From assembly GCA_964563335.1 (NCBI GenBank), contig CAZLWL010000024.1, forward strand, positions 1 through 31,142: DNA of 31,142 nucleotides. The letters are read 5' to 3'. The notes below the pieces were generated by a model. It did not search any database, was not told the DNA's origin, and worked only from the letters and a program-made list of their open reading frames with translations. The position numbers and the translations under genes were made by a program. Shown here piece after piece: positions 14,864 to 23,508 of the stretch; within the stretch, counting starts at the first letter, position 1, and every line of letters starts with the position of its first letter. This DNA is from QNBT01 sp964563335 (lineage in GTDB: Bacteria; Planctomycetota; Phycisphaerae; Sedimentisphaerales; Anaerohalosphaeraceae).

Positions 14864-16276
14864 TTAAACCAGAAACTTTTTGTCAACTTCGGTTAGAGAA
14901 CGGATTTGCCGTGCTAATTCTTTATATTCTTCGCCGGGTTTACCCATAAGGGCAAATGTGGCTTCCTTGCCCAGCTCAACGGCAGGTTGGTCGTAAGGGT
15001 TGATGCCAAATAATTCACCGACAAAGGAAGTTGTTACCTCGAACAAATAAATGAACTGGCCAACCATATAAGCGTTTACCTCGGGAAAGGTAACTGTAAC
15101 ACAGGGACGCTTGCTCTCCAAAAGTGCATACTCAGTTGCCTTCTTTTCGCTGTTCAATAGCTTGCTTAAGTCTTTATCGGCTAAATACTCAAGCTCAGGA
15201 GCCGGGGCGGGACCTATTTTAAGGTCTCTATCGAAATTTTCGACCTGCAGGAAAGTAAACAGTTTATCGTTGGGTCCTTCACGATAAAGCTGCACCTGAC
15301 TGTGCTGGTCGGTCGTTCCTAAAGCTTTAACCGGTGTCGGCCCAACATAAACATCAGCCTTCGAGACATCTTTACGTTTGCCGAGACTTTCCGCCCAGAG
15401 CTGGCGATACCAATCCGCTAAATCCTTGAGGTGGTAGCTGTATGGCATCATTACGGAGATTTTTTTGTCGTAATTGTAGTAGTGCCAATTTATAGCGGCA
15501 ATAATAGCTGCGGGATTTTTATAAAAGTCCGCACAGCTTACTCTTTCATCCATATCACGAGCGCCTGCCAAAAGCGAATCGATATTAATGCCGCACATCG
15601 CGGCGCCGAATAACCCGACGTCACTTAAGACACTAAATCGTCCGCCGACATCTTCGGGCACAACAAGCGTTCTAAAACCTGCTTCATCGCTAATACTGCG
15701 AAGAATTCCCTCTTTTGCGTCAGTGGTTGCGATTACTTGATTTCGCAAGCCCCCGGTGCCGAGCCTGTCAAGAAGAAGCCGGCGAATAATCATAAATTGA
15801 GCCGCCGTTTCTATAGTTCGGCCTGACTTACTGATAACGTTGAAGATTGTTTTGTCAAGATGGGGCTCAACCCAGTCGAGGAAACCGGCGAATTGGACGG
15901 GGTCAATGTTGTCGAAGACAAACAGCCGCGGCCTGCCCGCCCTGTAAGCATCATCAAGATTATACATATATGGATTCAGTGCCGTTTGCATGGCGATATT
16001 GCCAAGGGCGGAACCCCCTATCCCCAGAACCACAAAGTTTTCGCACTTCCCCTCTAACTCCTTGACAAGTTTCTTAACTGCTTGCGGATACCGATTGCTA
16101 TACGGCAAATCTCGATATGGGGTTTGACCGCTGGCCCTCTGACGATTCAACTCGACAATCAGCGACTCTGTTCGCGCGGCAAGAGCCTTTAGCTGCTCTG
16201 CGCTAATACCGTGTTTCTCACCGATGACCTCGGCTGTAACGTTTTTATAGTACAGGCGTATCCTTGACTCTGCCAT
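14864..16276 (-). CDS. pgi: Glucose-6-phosphate isomerase
   Basis: The 470-residue enzyme interconverts glucose-6-phosphate and fructose-6-phosphate. Motifs are VVLGIGGSALGNIAMQTALN, FNVISKSGRTIETAAQFM, the late Gly-rich VVPEDVGGRFSVLSDVGLFG, and the His-bearing TDQHSQVQLYREGPNDK. Its length and opening fit the shorter bacterial type (as in Bacillus) rather than the ~550-residue E. coli type. ATG 16276 has AAGGA about 8 nt upstream. It follows the helicase gene by 11 bp and precedes manC by 47 bp. Confidence 0.94.
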   Translation of the reverse strand: MAESRIRLYYKNVTAEVIGEKHGISAEQLKALAARTESLIVELNRQRASGQTPYRDLPYSNRYPQAVKKLVKELEGKCENFVVLGIGGSALGNIAMQTALNPYMYNLDDAYRAGRPRLFVFDNIDPVQFAGFLDWVEPHLDKTIFNVISKSGRTIETAAQFMIIRRLLLDRLGTGGLRNQVIATTDAKEGILRSISDEAGFRTLVVPEDVGGRFSVLSDVGLFGAAMCGINIDSLLAGARDMDERVSCADFYKNPAAIIAAINWHYYNYDKKISVMMPYSYHLKDLADWYRQLWAESLGKRKDVSKADVYVGPTPVKALGTTDQHSQVQLYREGPNDKLFTFLQVENFDRDLKIGPAPAPELEYLADKDLSKLLNSEKKATEYALLESKRPCVTVTFPEVNAYMVGQFIYLFEVTTSFVGELFGINPYDQPAVELGKEATFALMGKPGEEYKELARQIRSLTEVDKKFLV

Positions 16277-16287
16277 TTCATCTTTCC

Positions 16288-18456
16288 TTACTGCCCTCTG
16301 CTGACTCTTAAGAGCTTGGCGTATCTTACCATCAGTGACTTTGTTTTTCCAGAGTTGAATCTCACCACGACAATGCTGCTCTCGCCCATATTGTAAAATT
16401 CGCTCACCTTCCCGATGCCAAACTTCGAATGCTCGACCCGCTCACCAACTGCGAATTTATAAGCGCCCAAATCCGCCTCCGAGGCGATTTGGGAGAAATC
16501 TTCGTCGAAGTCGTCATCTTCTAAAGTGTTGTCCTGGGCATAAGGGCTGTACCCGACTTCGTAAAGGAACTCTGACGGAACGGTCCTTAGATACTGCCCG
16601 CGAAAAACCCGCTCACGGGCATAGCTTATGTGCAAATTGTCCTTTGCACGGGTCATACCGACGAAAAACAGCCGCCTTTCTTCCTCAAGCTCATCATCGC
16701 TATCGCGGCTTCTTTCGTGCGGCAGCAGGCCATCTTCCAGCCCAACGATAAATACATTCTCGAATTCCAGCCCCTTCGCCGCGTGCAGAGTCATCAGCGA
16801 AACCTTCCCCCCTGCCGAATCGTACGCATCCGTATCACTGTACAGAGCTATCATCTGCAGATAATCAAGTAGTGACGGCGACTTGGCTGACTCATCGTAA
16901 GCAGCGGCAGCGTTTACAAGTTCGCCGACGTTCTCGATAGCCGCCTCGCCCTTCTCGCCACCGGATTCAAGATGACCCAAAAGGCCGCTCGCCTCAAAAA
17001 CCTGCTCCATCAGCGGCGCCACCGGCCCATCCATATCCTTCCTGAAGCCCTCCATCATATCGGCAAAGCCAACAAGTTTTGCCTGGGCTCCCTTCCCAAT
17101 AGAGTCGATTCGCCCCGCCTGCTGAGCCGCCCCATACAGACCCACCTCGCTGGCCAAAGCGTAAGCACCAACCCTGTCAAGCGTCGTCTTGCCTATCCCC
17201 CTCGGATGCGTATTCACAGCCCGCAAAAACGCAACGTCATCATTCGGATTGACGGCCAACTTCAGGTAGCTAAGCATATCACGAATCTCCTTGCGTGCGT
17301 AAAACTCCAGCCCCCGAACAATCTGATACGGAATCTGTCTTCTAACAAACGCCTCTTCGATTACCCTGCTCATTGAGTTGACCCGGTAAAACACCGCAAT
17401 CTCATTCAGGTCGGCTCCGTCATCTGCAAGCTGCTTAACCTGCTCGGCAACCGCCTCAGCCTCAGTGGCTTCATCGCCGAAAGCTTCTATAATCACCTCG
17501 GCCCCCCGCCCTCTGGTGGGGACCAAAACCTTCTGTTTGCGCCTCGTGTTCACCGAGATGAGTATATCGGCAAGCTCAAGTATGTTCGGCGTACTGCGGA
17601 AGTTCTCCTCCAACTTGACAACAACGGCATTGGGCCAATCCTTCTCGAACGCCAAGATATTTGCGATATCCGCCCCACGCCAGCCGTAGATCGATTGGTC
17701 CGGGTCGCCCGTCACACAGATATTGCCGTGCTCAAGTGCGAGACCCCTGGCAATCTGGTACTGGGCGTGGTTGGTATCCTGATACTCATCAACGAGCAGA
17801 TACTTGAAGCGGCTGCTCAGTTCAATACGAATATCGCCCTCGTCCCGCAATAGAAAAGCCGTCTTCACCAACAAATCATCGAAGTCGAGGGCGTTATTAT
17901 TAGTTAAAACCCTCTGATACCCGGCATATATGCGAGCTAAGTTTTTTGTGAAATAGTCATCAGCGTATTCCCCAATCGATTCGGGGGTCTCTAAATCATT
18001 CTTAAGGCGAGAAACACCTTCTAACATCCTCGCCGGTGCAAAGTTAGTCGTATCAATTTCACACGCCTTTATCGCCTCTTTCATGCACGCAAGCTGTTCG
18101 GTTTCATCGTAAATACTGAAATTGGGATTTACGCCGGCCTGTTCGGCATAGTTACGAAGTATTCGGACACAAAGCGAATGAAACGTACTGATATGCACCC
18201 CCCTCGCCGCGCCGAACGCCGCCACTCTCTGGGCCATCTCCTCAGCCGCCTTATTGGTAAATGTTATAGCGCATATATTGTGCGGCCGCACACCGGAGTT
18301 TATAAGTGCTGCAATCCGCGTCGTGATTACGCGCGTCTTGCCGCTGCCGGGCCCGGCCAACACAAGAAGCGGCCCATCCACGTGAAAGACCGCCTTTCTC
18401 TGCGAATCCGTCAGTTGCTCCATCGGTATCGCCGACGACAAAACACTTTCCTCCAT
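16288..18456 (-). CDS. pcrA: UvrD/PcrA-type superfamily 1A DNA helicase
   Basis: This is a 722-residue 3'-5' ATP-dependent DNA helicase of repair and replication restart. Motifs in order are LVLAGPGSGKTRV (Walker A), TFTNKAAEEMAQRV, ALDFDDLLV, LLVDEYQDTNHAQY (Walker B), VTGDPDQSIYGWRGADI, LEENFRSTPNIL, SLMTLHAAKGLEFENVFIVG, LEEERRLFFVGMTRAKDNLH. The C-terminus has the PcrA-like Tudor domain (FAVGERVEHSKFGIGKV). Three starts are possible: ATG 18456, TTG 18441 (which has GGAGG 9 nt upstream) and an internal ATG before MEQLTDSQRKAV. I give ATG 18456, but TTG 18441 is a serious alternative. Two tandem promoters lie upstream. Confidence 0.94.
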   Translation of the reverse strand: MEESVLSSAIPMEQLTDSQRKAVFHVDGPLLVLAGPGSGKTRVITTRIAALINSGVRPHNICAITFTNKAAEEMAQRVAAFGAARGVHISTFHSLCVRILRNYAEQAGVNPNFSIYDETEQLACMKEAIKACEIDTTNFAPARMLEGVSRLKNDLETPESIGEYADDYFTKNLARIYAGYQRVLTNNNALDFDDLLVKTAFLLRDEGDIRIELSSRFKYLLVDEYQDTNHAQYQIARGLALEHGNICVTGDPDQSIYGWRGADIANILAFEKDWPNAVVVKLEENFRSTPNILELADILISVNTRRKQKVLVPTRGRGAEVIIEAFGDEATEAEAVAEQVKQLADDGADLNEIAVFYRVNSMSRVIEEAFVRRQIPYQIVRGLEFYARKEIRDMLSYLKLAVNPNDDVAFLRAVNTHPRGIGKTTLDRVGAYALASEVGLYGAAQQAGRIDSIGKGAQAKLVGFADMMEGFRKDMDGPVAPLMEQVFEASGLLGHLESGGEKGEAAIENVGELVNAAAAYDESAKSPSLLDYLQMIALYSDTDAYDSAGGKVSLMTLHAAKGLEFENVFIVGLEDGLLPHERSRDSDDELEEERRLFFVGMTRAKDNLHISYARERVFRGQYLRTVPSEFLYEVGYSPYAQDNTLEDDDFDEDFSQIASEADLGAYKFAVGERVEHSKFGIGKVSEFYNMGESSIVVVRFNSGKTKSLMVRYAKLLRVSRGQ

Positions 18457-18476
18457 CAATTCAATCTATACGAACT

Positions 18477-18542
18477 GTCATTCCGAGCGCAGCCGAGGAA
18501 TCTATTAAAAAGGTCATTCTGAGGCGTAGCTGAAGAATCTCA
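18477..18542. repeat. Two direct copies of the GTCATTCTGAG/GAATCT repeat
   Basis: Unit 1 is GTCATTCCGAG with GCGCAGCCGAGGAATCT; unit 2 is GTCATTCTGAG followed by GCGTAGCTGAAGAATCTCA. They lie in the 5' leader of the helicase gene, between its promoters and start codon. Confidence 0.75.
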
Positions 18543-18551
18543 AGCCAATAT

Positions 18552-18580
18552 ACAATATAAAATATCAAATCTACAATCAA
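18552..18580 (-). promoter_or_regulatory. Sigma70-type promoter P2 for pcrA
   Basis: On the minus strand TTGATT, a 17-bp spacer and TATTGT. It is nearer the gene and weaker in consensus than P1, which lies 37 bp upstream. Confidence 0.45.
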
Positions 18581-18588
18581 AACGGCCT

Positions 18589-18617
18589 ATTAAAAGAGAC
18601 CACCGATTCATTGTCAA
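18589..18617 (-). promoter_or_regulatory. Sigma70 promoter P1 for pcrA
   Basis: On the minus strand TTGACA, exactly 17 bp, then TTTAAT. It is close to consensus. It should give a leader of more than 120 nt containing both repeat units, and also reads into the pgi-manC-ruvX genes. Confidence 0.65.
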
Positions 18618-18775
18618 CGCTTTCTTTGCTGTGAGCCTTTGCGGTGTGGGCAAAATTCTTTGTGCCAATCGCACGCCAAACCGGTTACAGTTACAACCCG
18701 GTCTTGGCAAAGCGTATCCCCCTTCTCCCGTCCAATTTCGTCATACACTCCCCTCACCCAGAGGACGTGCAGGAA
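18614..18775 (-). pseudogene. Possible remnant of a cysteine-containing C-terminal domain
   Basis: The reading frame downstream of the TPR-like gene encodes VYDEIGREKGDTLCQDRV and then VTVTGLACDWHKEFCPHRKG, and ends at a stop. This looks like the tail of a radical SAM activase-type protein (CP.C-type zinc or cluster ending), but the cysteine pairs are incomplete and no start or ribosome site is seen. The likeness is from memory of such C-terminal patterns, so it is weak. The end of the frame overlaps promoter P1. Confidence 0.2.
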
Positions 18776-18776
18776 A

Positions 18777-20519
18777 TTACTGCTTGCCCTGTTGGGATTT
18801 TTGGATGAAAAGGTCTTTTTGCCTCTGGAGTCTGTCGAAAAGTTGCGGCCGCTCAACCTTTATCCGCGCCAGCAAACCGTTACGAAGATGCTCGGGGAAA
18901 AAACGGTCCCTCATAAAATCAAGAAAGGCCATGAACCTTATCATCTCAAAACTCGGCAGGTCCAGCCTCCGCCATTCCTCGTCGCTGTATTTGGCCTGGT
19001 AAATCTCATAGATTTCTCTGGCCCATCTTTCCTTTCCAAACGCCTCATCGTCCTCGCGAATTGCGAAACTGAAGTAAGCATCGCGAAGCGTCATTATCGT
19101 AAGTTCGGTGGCATCTTTTATCTTGATCTCCTCGATCTCATCGACGATGCGTTTCTTGACCCACGTGTGGATATCATCCTTGAACTCATCGCGCGGGTAC
19201 ACCTTCCTCAGTCGCAAATAGACCCGGCCGGCCTTGCCTCTGTTGCCCGTCTGATAGAAATCAATCACCGCGTTTTTAAGAAAGTTTCTATGCCCGTCTC
19301 TTAGCCCCTTGGGATTACCATGCTCAAAAGCCTCATATTTCTTTATCCTTTTTTGCCAGTCCTGGTCGCACACCTCGAACATTCGCAAATCAGGCCGGGA
19401 ATAAACCGAAGGCAACCGGCCCGGAACAGGATAGACGACCAAATTGCCCCTGCGATAAAGGTCCTGCAGGGCATGGGAAATTATCCGGTCGGTGTTTTTC
19501 TCATCGATTGAATACTCTTTTTTCTCACCTGCAATCATAAAACCCAACTCGGCCCAGTATATCGCATGGGTGTTGGCCTGCTCCCAGTTCAACGGCAGTC
19601 GGTCGTTAGGGTCGCCCGAAGGATACGGCCCATATTTTTTATTGAGCCTGTCCATTAGCTCAGGTTTGAATTTCCACGTGTTGCGCAATTGATAAGCCTT
19701 GGCGAATGTGTCGAACCTTTGGAGCGTTTCAGTTGCTCTGAAGCGGTCGATAACCTCGAAAGCCGACTCGGAGAACCTGTCCGGCATCTGTCTCAAAGAA
19801 AGATAATTGCCCACAAGCTCATCATCGTCTTCAAAGGCCTTATCCGCCGCCTTCAGCGCCGCGATGAACTCGGCTATACCACCATCAGCGACAATATCTG
19901 AAAGTGCTTTCCCAGCACCTGTCAAACTCTGAAAATACTCGTTCGTCGGAACATCCCCCAACAACGCCCGCATCGCCAAAGCCAGTTCACGCTTGTAATG
20001 CTTGTGGCAGTCATCGGTCACCCCGCCTATCTTGTGCTGGAATATGTATGCAAGGGCCCTGTAAAGAATAATTCTCCGCGGATTTTTTTCGATGCCCTTG
20101 TCACGCAGCAATTCATAGCCGTTTCTTACCCATCGCCATCGCTCCTGCCACTGACTGGCCGGTATAGCCACTGAAATATTATATGCCATGTTCCAAGCCA
20201 GGACATCCCACACCGCGGCAAAGCGAGGCTGCAAAATCGTTATCCACTCGGCCAATTGCTTCGCATCAAAAAACTGACCCTGCTCCTTGAGTTTGTCCGC
20301 ACGCATCCACAGAATATCAACCACTAATCCGCGAAAAGCACCCATCGCCACCGTAGCAAAGGCCAATGAAGGTGGAGCGTTTTCAAGCGGCTCGTTGCTC
20401 ACAAGACCCATCTGTTGACGAGCCGAACTGATGGACTCCAGCCTCGAAGAAGCCGCTGTCAACAATACAACCGCCCCGAGAACACACGCAAGACAGATTA
20501 TGGTATCCCGCAAACGCAC
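18777..20519 (-). CDS. Membrane-anchored helical-repeat protein of unknown family
   Basis: The 580-residue protein has an N-terminal transmembrane anchor (residues about 6-24, LRDTIICLACVLGAVVLL) and a long soluble part. A TPR-like stretch follows: MGAFRGLVVDILWMRADKLK, FDAKQLAEWITILQPRFAAV, and WDVLAWNMAYNIS, with further helical segments to the end. I do not recognise the family; similar proteins may be specific to planctomycetes. The start is GTG 20519, with GGAAGA about 9 nt upstream. It lies 14 bp after the ABC permease gene, so it is probably an accessory of that transporter, exposed in the periplasm or the cell's extra compartment. Confidence 0.7.
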   Translation of the reverse strand: MRLRDTIICLACVLGAVVLLTAASSRLESISSARQQMGLVSNEPLENAPPSLAFATVAMGAFRGLVVDILWMRADKLKEQGQFFDAKQLAEWITILQPRFAAVWDVLAWNMAYNISVAIPASQWQERWRWVRNGYELLRDKGIEKNPRRIILYRALAYIFQHKIGGVTDDCHKHYKRELALAMRALLGDVPTNEYFQSLTGAGKALSDIVADGGIAEFIAALKAADKAFEDDDELVGNYLSLRQMPDRFSESAFEVIDRFRATETLQRFDTFAKAYQLRNTWKFKPELMDRLNKKYGPYPSGDPNDRLPLNWEQANTHAIYWAELGFMIAGEKKEYSIDEKNTDRIISHALQDLYRRGNLVVYPVPGRLPSVYSRPDLRMFEVCDQDWQKRIKKYEAFEHGNPKGLRDGHRNFLKNAVIDFYQTGNRGKAGRVYLRLRKVYPRDEFKDDIHTWVKKRIVDEIEEIKIKDATELTIMTLRDAYFSFAIREDDEAFGKERWAREIYEIYQAKYSDEEWRRLDLPSFEMIRFMAFLDFMRDRFFPEHLRNGLLARIKVERPQLFDRLQRQKDLFIQKSQQGKQ

Positions 20520-20533
20520 AGACTATCTTCCTT

Positions 20534-21904
20534 CTAAACCACAATCTTGGCAATCTCCCGATTGCTGAATACCCACATCCCGAAAAGCAACAACAAAACA
20601 GACTTGACCAGAACTGTCACCGCATAAACCCTCCCCAGGAACTGCCAGTTCAGCACCTTCGCCGATATCATAAACTGCGTCGGGTTGAACTCGCCGTCGA
20701 AACGCGGCAGCAACCACAATATCGGTCTGAGGGTAACCGAATAAATAATGCTTGCACCCTGGCCCAATACACTGAATGATTCCACAACAAAACCGTTAAT
20801 GGTTCCCACGAAGAACACCACCGTACATATCAAAATAGCAACCGGAAAGGACAGCCACGTGGAAACGGAAATGCCCAGCGCAGCGAGAAATATCAGACGG
20901 GCCAGAATCAGCAGCACCGCACGGATGTAGTTGCCGGTAAATGAGCCCGTCTTCAAAAGCACCTGCACCTCCTGGGGAATGATCGTAGTCATGTTCAAAT
21001 AAGGATTGTTGGCAAATACAAGCGCTAAATAGCCGTCCGGGGCCACAACCTCCGCAGAAACTTCAAACTCGTGAAACTGGCGGATTAGCTCGGTGCGCTC
21101 TATGCGCGCTACAGGGCTGTCCCAGTCGCCCAATCCGTATCGTATCTGCCGGTAATCACCTACCAGCCATGTCCCGTAAATCCGGTAGTCCGGCGGGTCC
21201 ACCGATACCTCGTATTTGTAGCGAACAAACAAAGTCTCATTCGGATCGGTCGGCTTGACGTTTTCAAACTCCCATACCCTCTGGGCGCCCGGCTCAACCG
21301 CGCGGGCCTGCGCCCTCTCGCGTCCTCGTAATTCCGAAAGTATCTCTGCTTTCGTCATCGTTTCAGGCAACTGCCTGCTGCGTTCCAGTTTTTCATAAGC
21401 CTGCCTGGCAAGCATATCAATCTTTTCTTCGTCAACGTCCGCGCTCAGACTCACCCGGGCCGTGAAAAATTCCCTCCTGACCTTCGCAACCTCATCCGCC
21501 TTCGCTTCCGAAAGCCGGGGTATAGCCAAGGTAAGGCAATATATTACACCCGCAAACACCGAAAGCAGCAAAACGTCCACTATGACAACGCCCAACAGTT
21601 TACCGCACAGTATTTCGAATCGTCGAATCGGCTTGGTCACAACAAGGTGGATGTGGCCTCTCTTGACATCGTTGGTCAGCGTATACGTTGACACCGCTAT
21701 CGTCAAAAAACATAAAAGCCAACTCGTCAGCGACAGCCCGTAACTTATGAAAGTCTGCAGTTTGCCCTCTAACGTCCCGTCACCGACCATTATCACACTC
21801 ATCAACGGCAACAGTATCACCAGCAGGATAATGATGATAACAGCGACTTTCATGCGAACCGCCTGAGCTATGGTGTTTCTGGCAACAGCCCAAACGCTAT
21901 GCAT
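20534..21904 (-). CDS. ABC-2 type transporter permease
   Basis: The 456-residue membrane protein has an N-terminal transmembrane helix (VAVIIIILLVILLPLMSVIM), a second region FISYGLSLTSWLLCFLTIAV, and a cluster of helices near 315-380 and at the C-terminus. Between them lies a loop of about 160 residues rich in charged amino acids (YEKLERSRQLPETMTKAEIL), probably outside the membrane. It has the motif VTKPIRRFEILCGKLLGV, shared with the permease at 29952 (LSKPIGRPTFILGKFLGV), so the two are homologous. ATG 21904 overlaps the ATPase stop by 8 bp, which means they are coupled. Its substrate cannot be told. Confidence 0.87.
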   Translation of the reverse strand: MHSVWAVARNTIAQAVRMKVAVIIIILLVILLPLMSVIMVGDGTLEGKLQTFISYGLSLTSWLLCFLTIAVSTYTLTNDVKRGHIHLVVTKPIRRFEILCGKLLGVVIVDVLLLSVFAGVIYCLTLAIPRLSEAKADEVAKVRREFFTARVSLSADVDEEKIDMLARQAYEKLERSRQLPETMTKAEILSELRGRERAQARAVEPGAQRVWEFENVKPTDPNETLFVRYKYEVSVDPPDYRIYGTWLVGDYRQIRYGLGDWDSPVARIERTELIRQFHEFEVSAEVVAPDGYLALVFANNPYLNMTTIIPQEVQVLLKTGSFTGNYIRAVLLILARLIFLAALGISVSTWLSFPVAILICTVVFFVGTINGFVVESFSVLGQGASIIYSVTLRPILWLLPRFDGEFNPTQFMISAKVLNWQFLGRVYAVTVLVKSVLLLLFGMWVFSNREIAKIVV

Positions 21905-23162
21905 CTTTACCCTCTCCCGGCTGGCCGCCGCTGGATTTGTCGCCGGAGGTGTCCTCGCTTTCAGACCGGCCTGTCAACTCGTCCAAAACATCCTGTTTGA
22001 CGTCCTCATCGGCCTCAACGGTCGTCTCAACCGGTTCTGTCACACTCGTGATATCCCCTCCGTCAGGCTCAGTTGAACTCTTCGTAAGCTTTTCCAGCAA
22101 ATCGGTGTCTTGGCCGGCTTCAGCGGCCGCAGGTTCCGTCTCTGCAGTCTCCGCCGAACCCGCTTGTGATCCCGACGCCTGGGCCACCGACGCCGAAACA
22201 AGCTCATCCAAAATATTCGAACGCCGCACACCTTCAGCAAGAAAACCACCAATCTCGCCCGTGCTTACAGCCCCGCTCGTAGGCAGCTTCTGCTCTTGGG
22301 CCGTGGCAACCGTCCTGATAAAGAATTCTTCCAGCTTATCCATCGGCGAAGTAACTTCGCATTTCGCCTGCTCGGCCCGGACTACCTGCTCTATTTGCCG
22401 CAGCGCCTCATCACTTATCGGCCCCGTATGGATTTGCTTTTCATCGCTGTGCTGCAATAAAGATTTGACCTGGCCCTCGATCTGCATCCTGCCCCCGTAC
22501 AGAATACCTATCCGGTCGCACACATCTTCCACGTCGGCCAACAAATGGCTGCAAAGAAGAATCGTTTTGCCTCGCCTGGCCAATTGAATAAACAAGTCCT
22601 TCATCTGCCGAGTGCTGATAGGGTCCATACCCGACGTCGGCTCGTCAAGAATCAACAGTTCAGGGTCGTTAATCAACGCCTGAGCCAACCCGATTCGCCG
22701 CGCCATACCTTTCGAAAATGTCCCAACAGGACGATTCGCCATCCCCGTCAGCCCCACCATCTCCAGCAGAGTATCAATCCGCCCCTTCCGCACCTTCGCC
22801 CCCAGGCCGAATATCCTCCCGTAAAAGTCAAGTGTCTCCCGCGCGCTCAAGTATTTGTAAAGGTACGACTCTTCCGGCAAATACCCGATTTGCGCGCTTA
22901 TTTTTGGGTCACTCGTATCACCCCCAAGCACTACCACTTTGCCCTTTGTCGGCCGAAGCAGTGACAGCAGCACTTTCAGAGTCGTCGTTTTGCCCGACCC
23001 GTTCGGCCCTAACAGCCCGTAAATTTCATTATGTCTTATCTTAAGGTCCAACTTATCTATAGCGATGACCTTCGCCCGGCCCCACCAATCCGGGAAAACC
23101 TTCGTCAGCGAAAAAGTCTCAATTGCATAATGTGTGTTTTTCGTTACCACTAAAAGCCTCAC
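21897..23162 (-). CDS. ABC transporter ATP-binding protein with long acidic tail
   Basis: The 421-residue protein has a complete ABC ATPase domain: Walker A GPNGSGKTT at 52-60, the Q-loop region IGYLPEESYLYKYLSARETL, the signature FSKGMARRIGLAQAL, Walker B LLILDEPTSGMDP and H-loop LLCSHLLADVEDVCDRIG. After residue about 240 comes a linker, and the last ~90 residues are acidic and low in complexity (TEPAAAEAGQDTDLLEKLTK and more), unusual for this class and probably disordered. The start GTG 23162 has GAGGT 7 nt upstream. It powers the permease encoded immediately downstream. A perfect hairpin lies 17 bp upstream of the start. Confidence 0.9.
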   Translation of the reverse strand: MRLLVVTKNTHYAIETFSLTKVFPDWWGRAKVIAIDKLDLKIRHNEIYGLLGPNGSGKTTTLKVLLSLLRPTKGKVVVLGGDTSDPKISAQIGYLPEESYLYKYLSARETLDFYGRIFGLGAKVRKGRIDTLLEMVGLTGMANRPVGTFSKGMARRIGLAQALINDPELLILDEPTSGMDPISTRQMKDLFIQLARRGKTILLCSHLLADVEDVCDRIGILYGGRMQIEGQVKSLLQHSDEKQIHTGPISDEALRQIEQVVRAEQAKCEVTSPMDKLEEFFIRTVATAQEQKLPTSGAVSTGEIGGFLAEGVRRSNILDELVSASVAQASGSQAGSAETAETEPAAAEAGQDTDLLEKLTKSSTEPDGGDITSVTEPVETTVEADEDVKQDVLDELTGRSESEDTSGDKSSGGQPGEGKDA

Positions 23163-23178
23163 AACATAAACCTCAATT

Positions 23179-23198
23179 CATGCTTTGTAGAAAGCATG
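23179..23198. repeat. Perfect 8-bp hairpin just upstream of the ABC ATPase start
   Basis: CATGCTTT, loop GTAG, AAAGCATG. On the minus-strand transcript it ends 17 nt before the GTG and just before the ribosome site, where it could affect translation. No T-run follows. Confidence 0.45.
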
Positions 23199-23206
23199 TA
23201 AAAATT

Positions 23207-23266
23207 GTCATTCTGAACGACACACCGTCATTCTGAACGACACACCGTCATTCTGAACGAAACGCA
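23207..23266. repeat. Three tandem 20-bp units of the GTCATTCTGAG family
   Basis: GTCATTCTGAACGACACACC occurs twice exactly at 23207 and 23227, and again with a diverged tail at 23247. There are no spacers and no associated genes. Confidence 0.85.
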
Positions 23267-23271
23267 CATAT

Positions 23272-23366
23272 GTCATTCCAGCACCGTATCGGAGTACGGC
23301 ATAAACTCCATCTGGAATCCACGACCTTCGGTGAGAGAATGGATTCCAAATCGAGTCTGGAATGAC
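23272..23366. repeat. Long GTCATTCC...GGAATGAC palindrome
   Basis: Left end GTCATTCCAG and right end CTGGAATGAC are exact reverse complements. Inside are CTGGAATCCACGA and, facing it, GGATTCCA, giving a second nested inverted pair. Confidence 0.75.
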
Positions 23367-23380
23367 AAAAGTCGAACGAA

Positions 23381-23411
23381 TGAGATTCTTCGCCTGCGGC
23401 TCAGAATGACG
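23381..23411. repeat. Inverted copy of the GTCATTCTGAG repeat
   Basis: GAGATTCTTCGCCTGCGGCT, then CAGAATGAC, is the complementary orientation of the unit at 18513 and 12041. It lies downstream of the metal ATPase gene. Confidence 0.75.
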
Positions 23412-23448
23412 ATTCTGATATCTTTTCTAAAGAGCAACAAACCTTAAT

Positions 23449-23508
23449 TCACTTGCCCAATACCTCCTTTGCAATCTCGCGCTGAACGTCAGCCGGCAGT
23501 CTGTCCAT
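23449..23508 (-). CDS. Candidate micro-ORF overlapping the end of the metal ATPase gene
   Basis: In a different frame from the ATPase, ATG 23508 opens a 19-residue peptide, MDRLPADVQREIAKEVLGK, ending at 23449. It is amphipathic and more protein-like than expected by chance, but it lacks a properly spaced ribosome site. It overlaps the last 20 bases of the ATPase gene. It might be a frameshifted remnant of an older C-terminus. Confidence 0.2.
   Translation of the reverse strand: MDRLPADVQREIAKEVLGK

Noticed and set aside
23207..23266. Tandem 20-bp repeats as a CRISPR array
   Set aside because: Only three units, directly adjacent with no spacers, and no cas genes. They belong to the dispersed GTCATTCTGAG repeat family.
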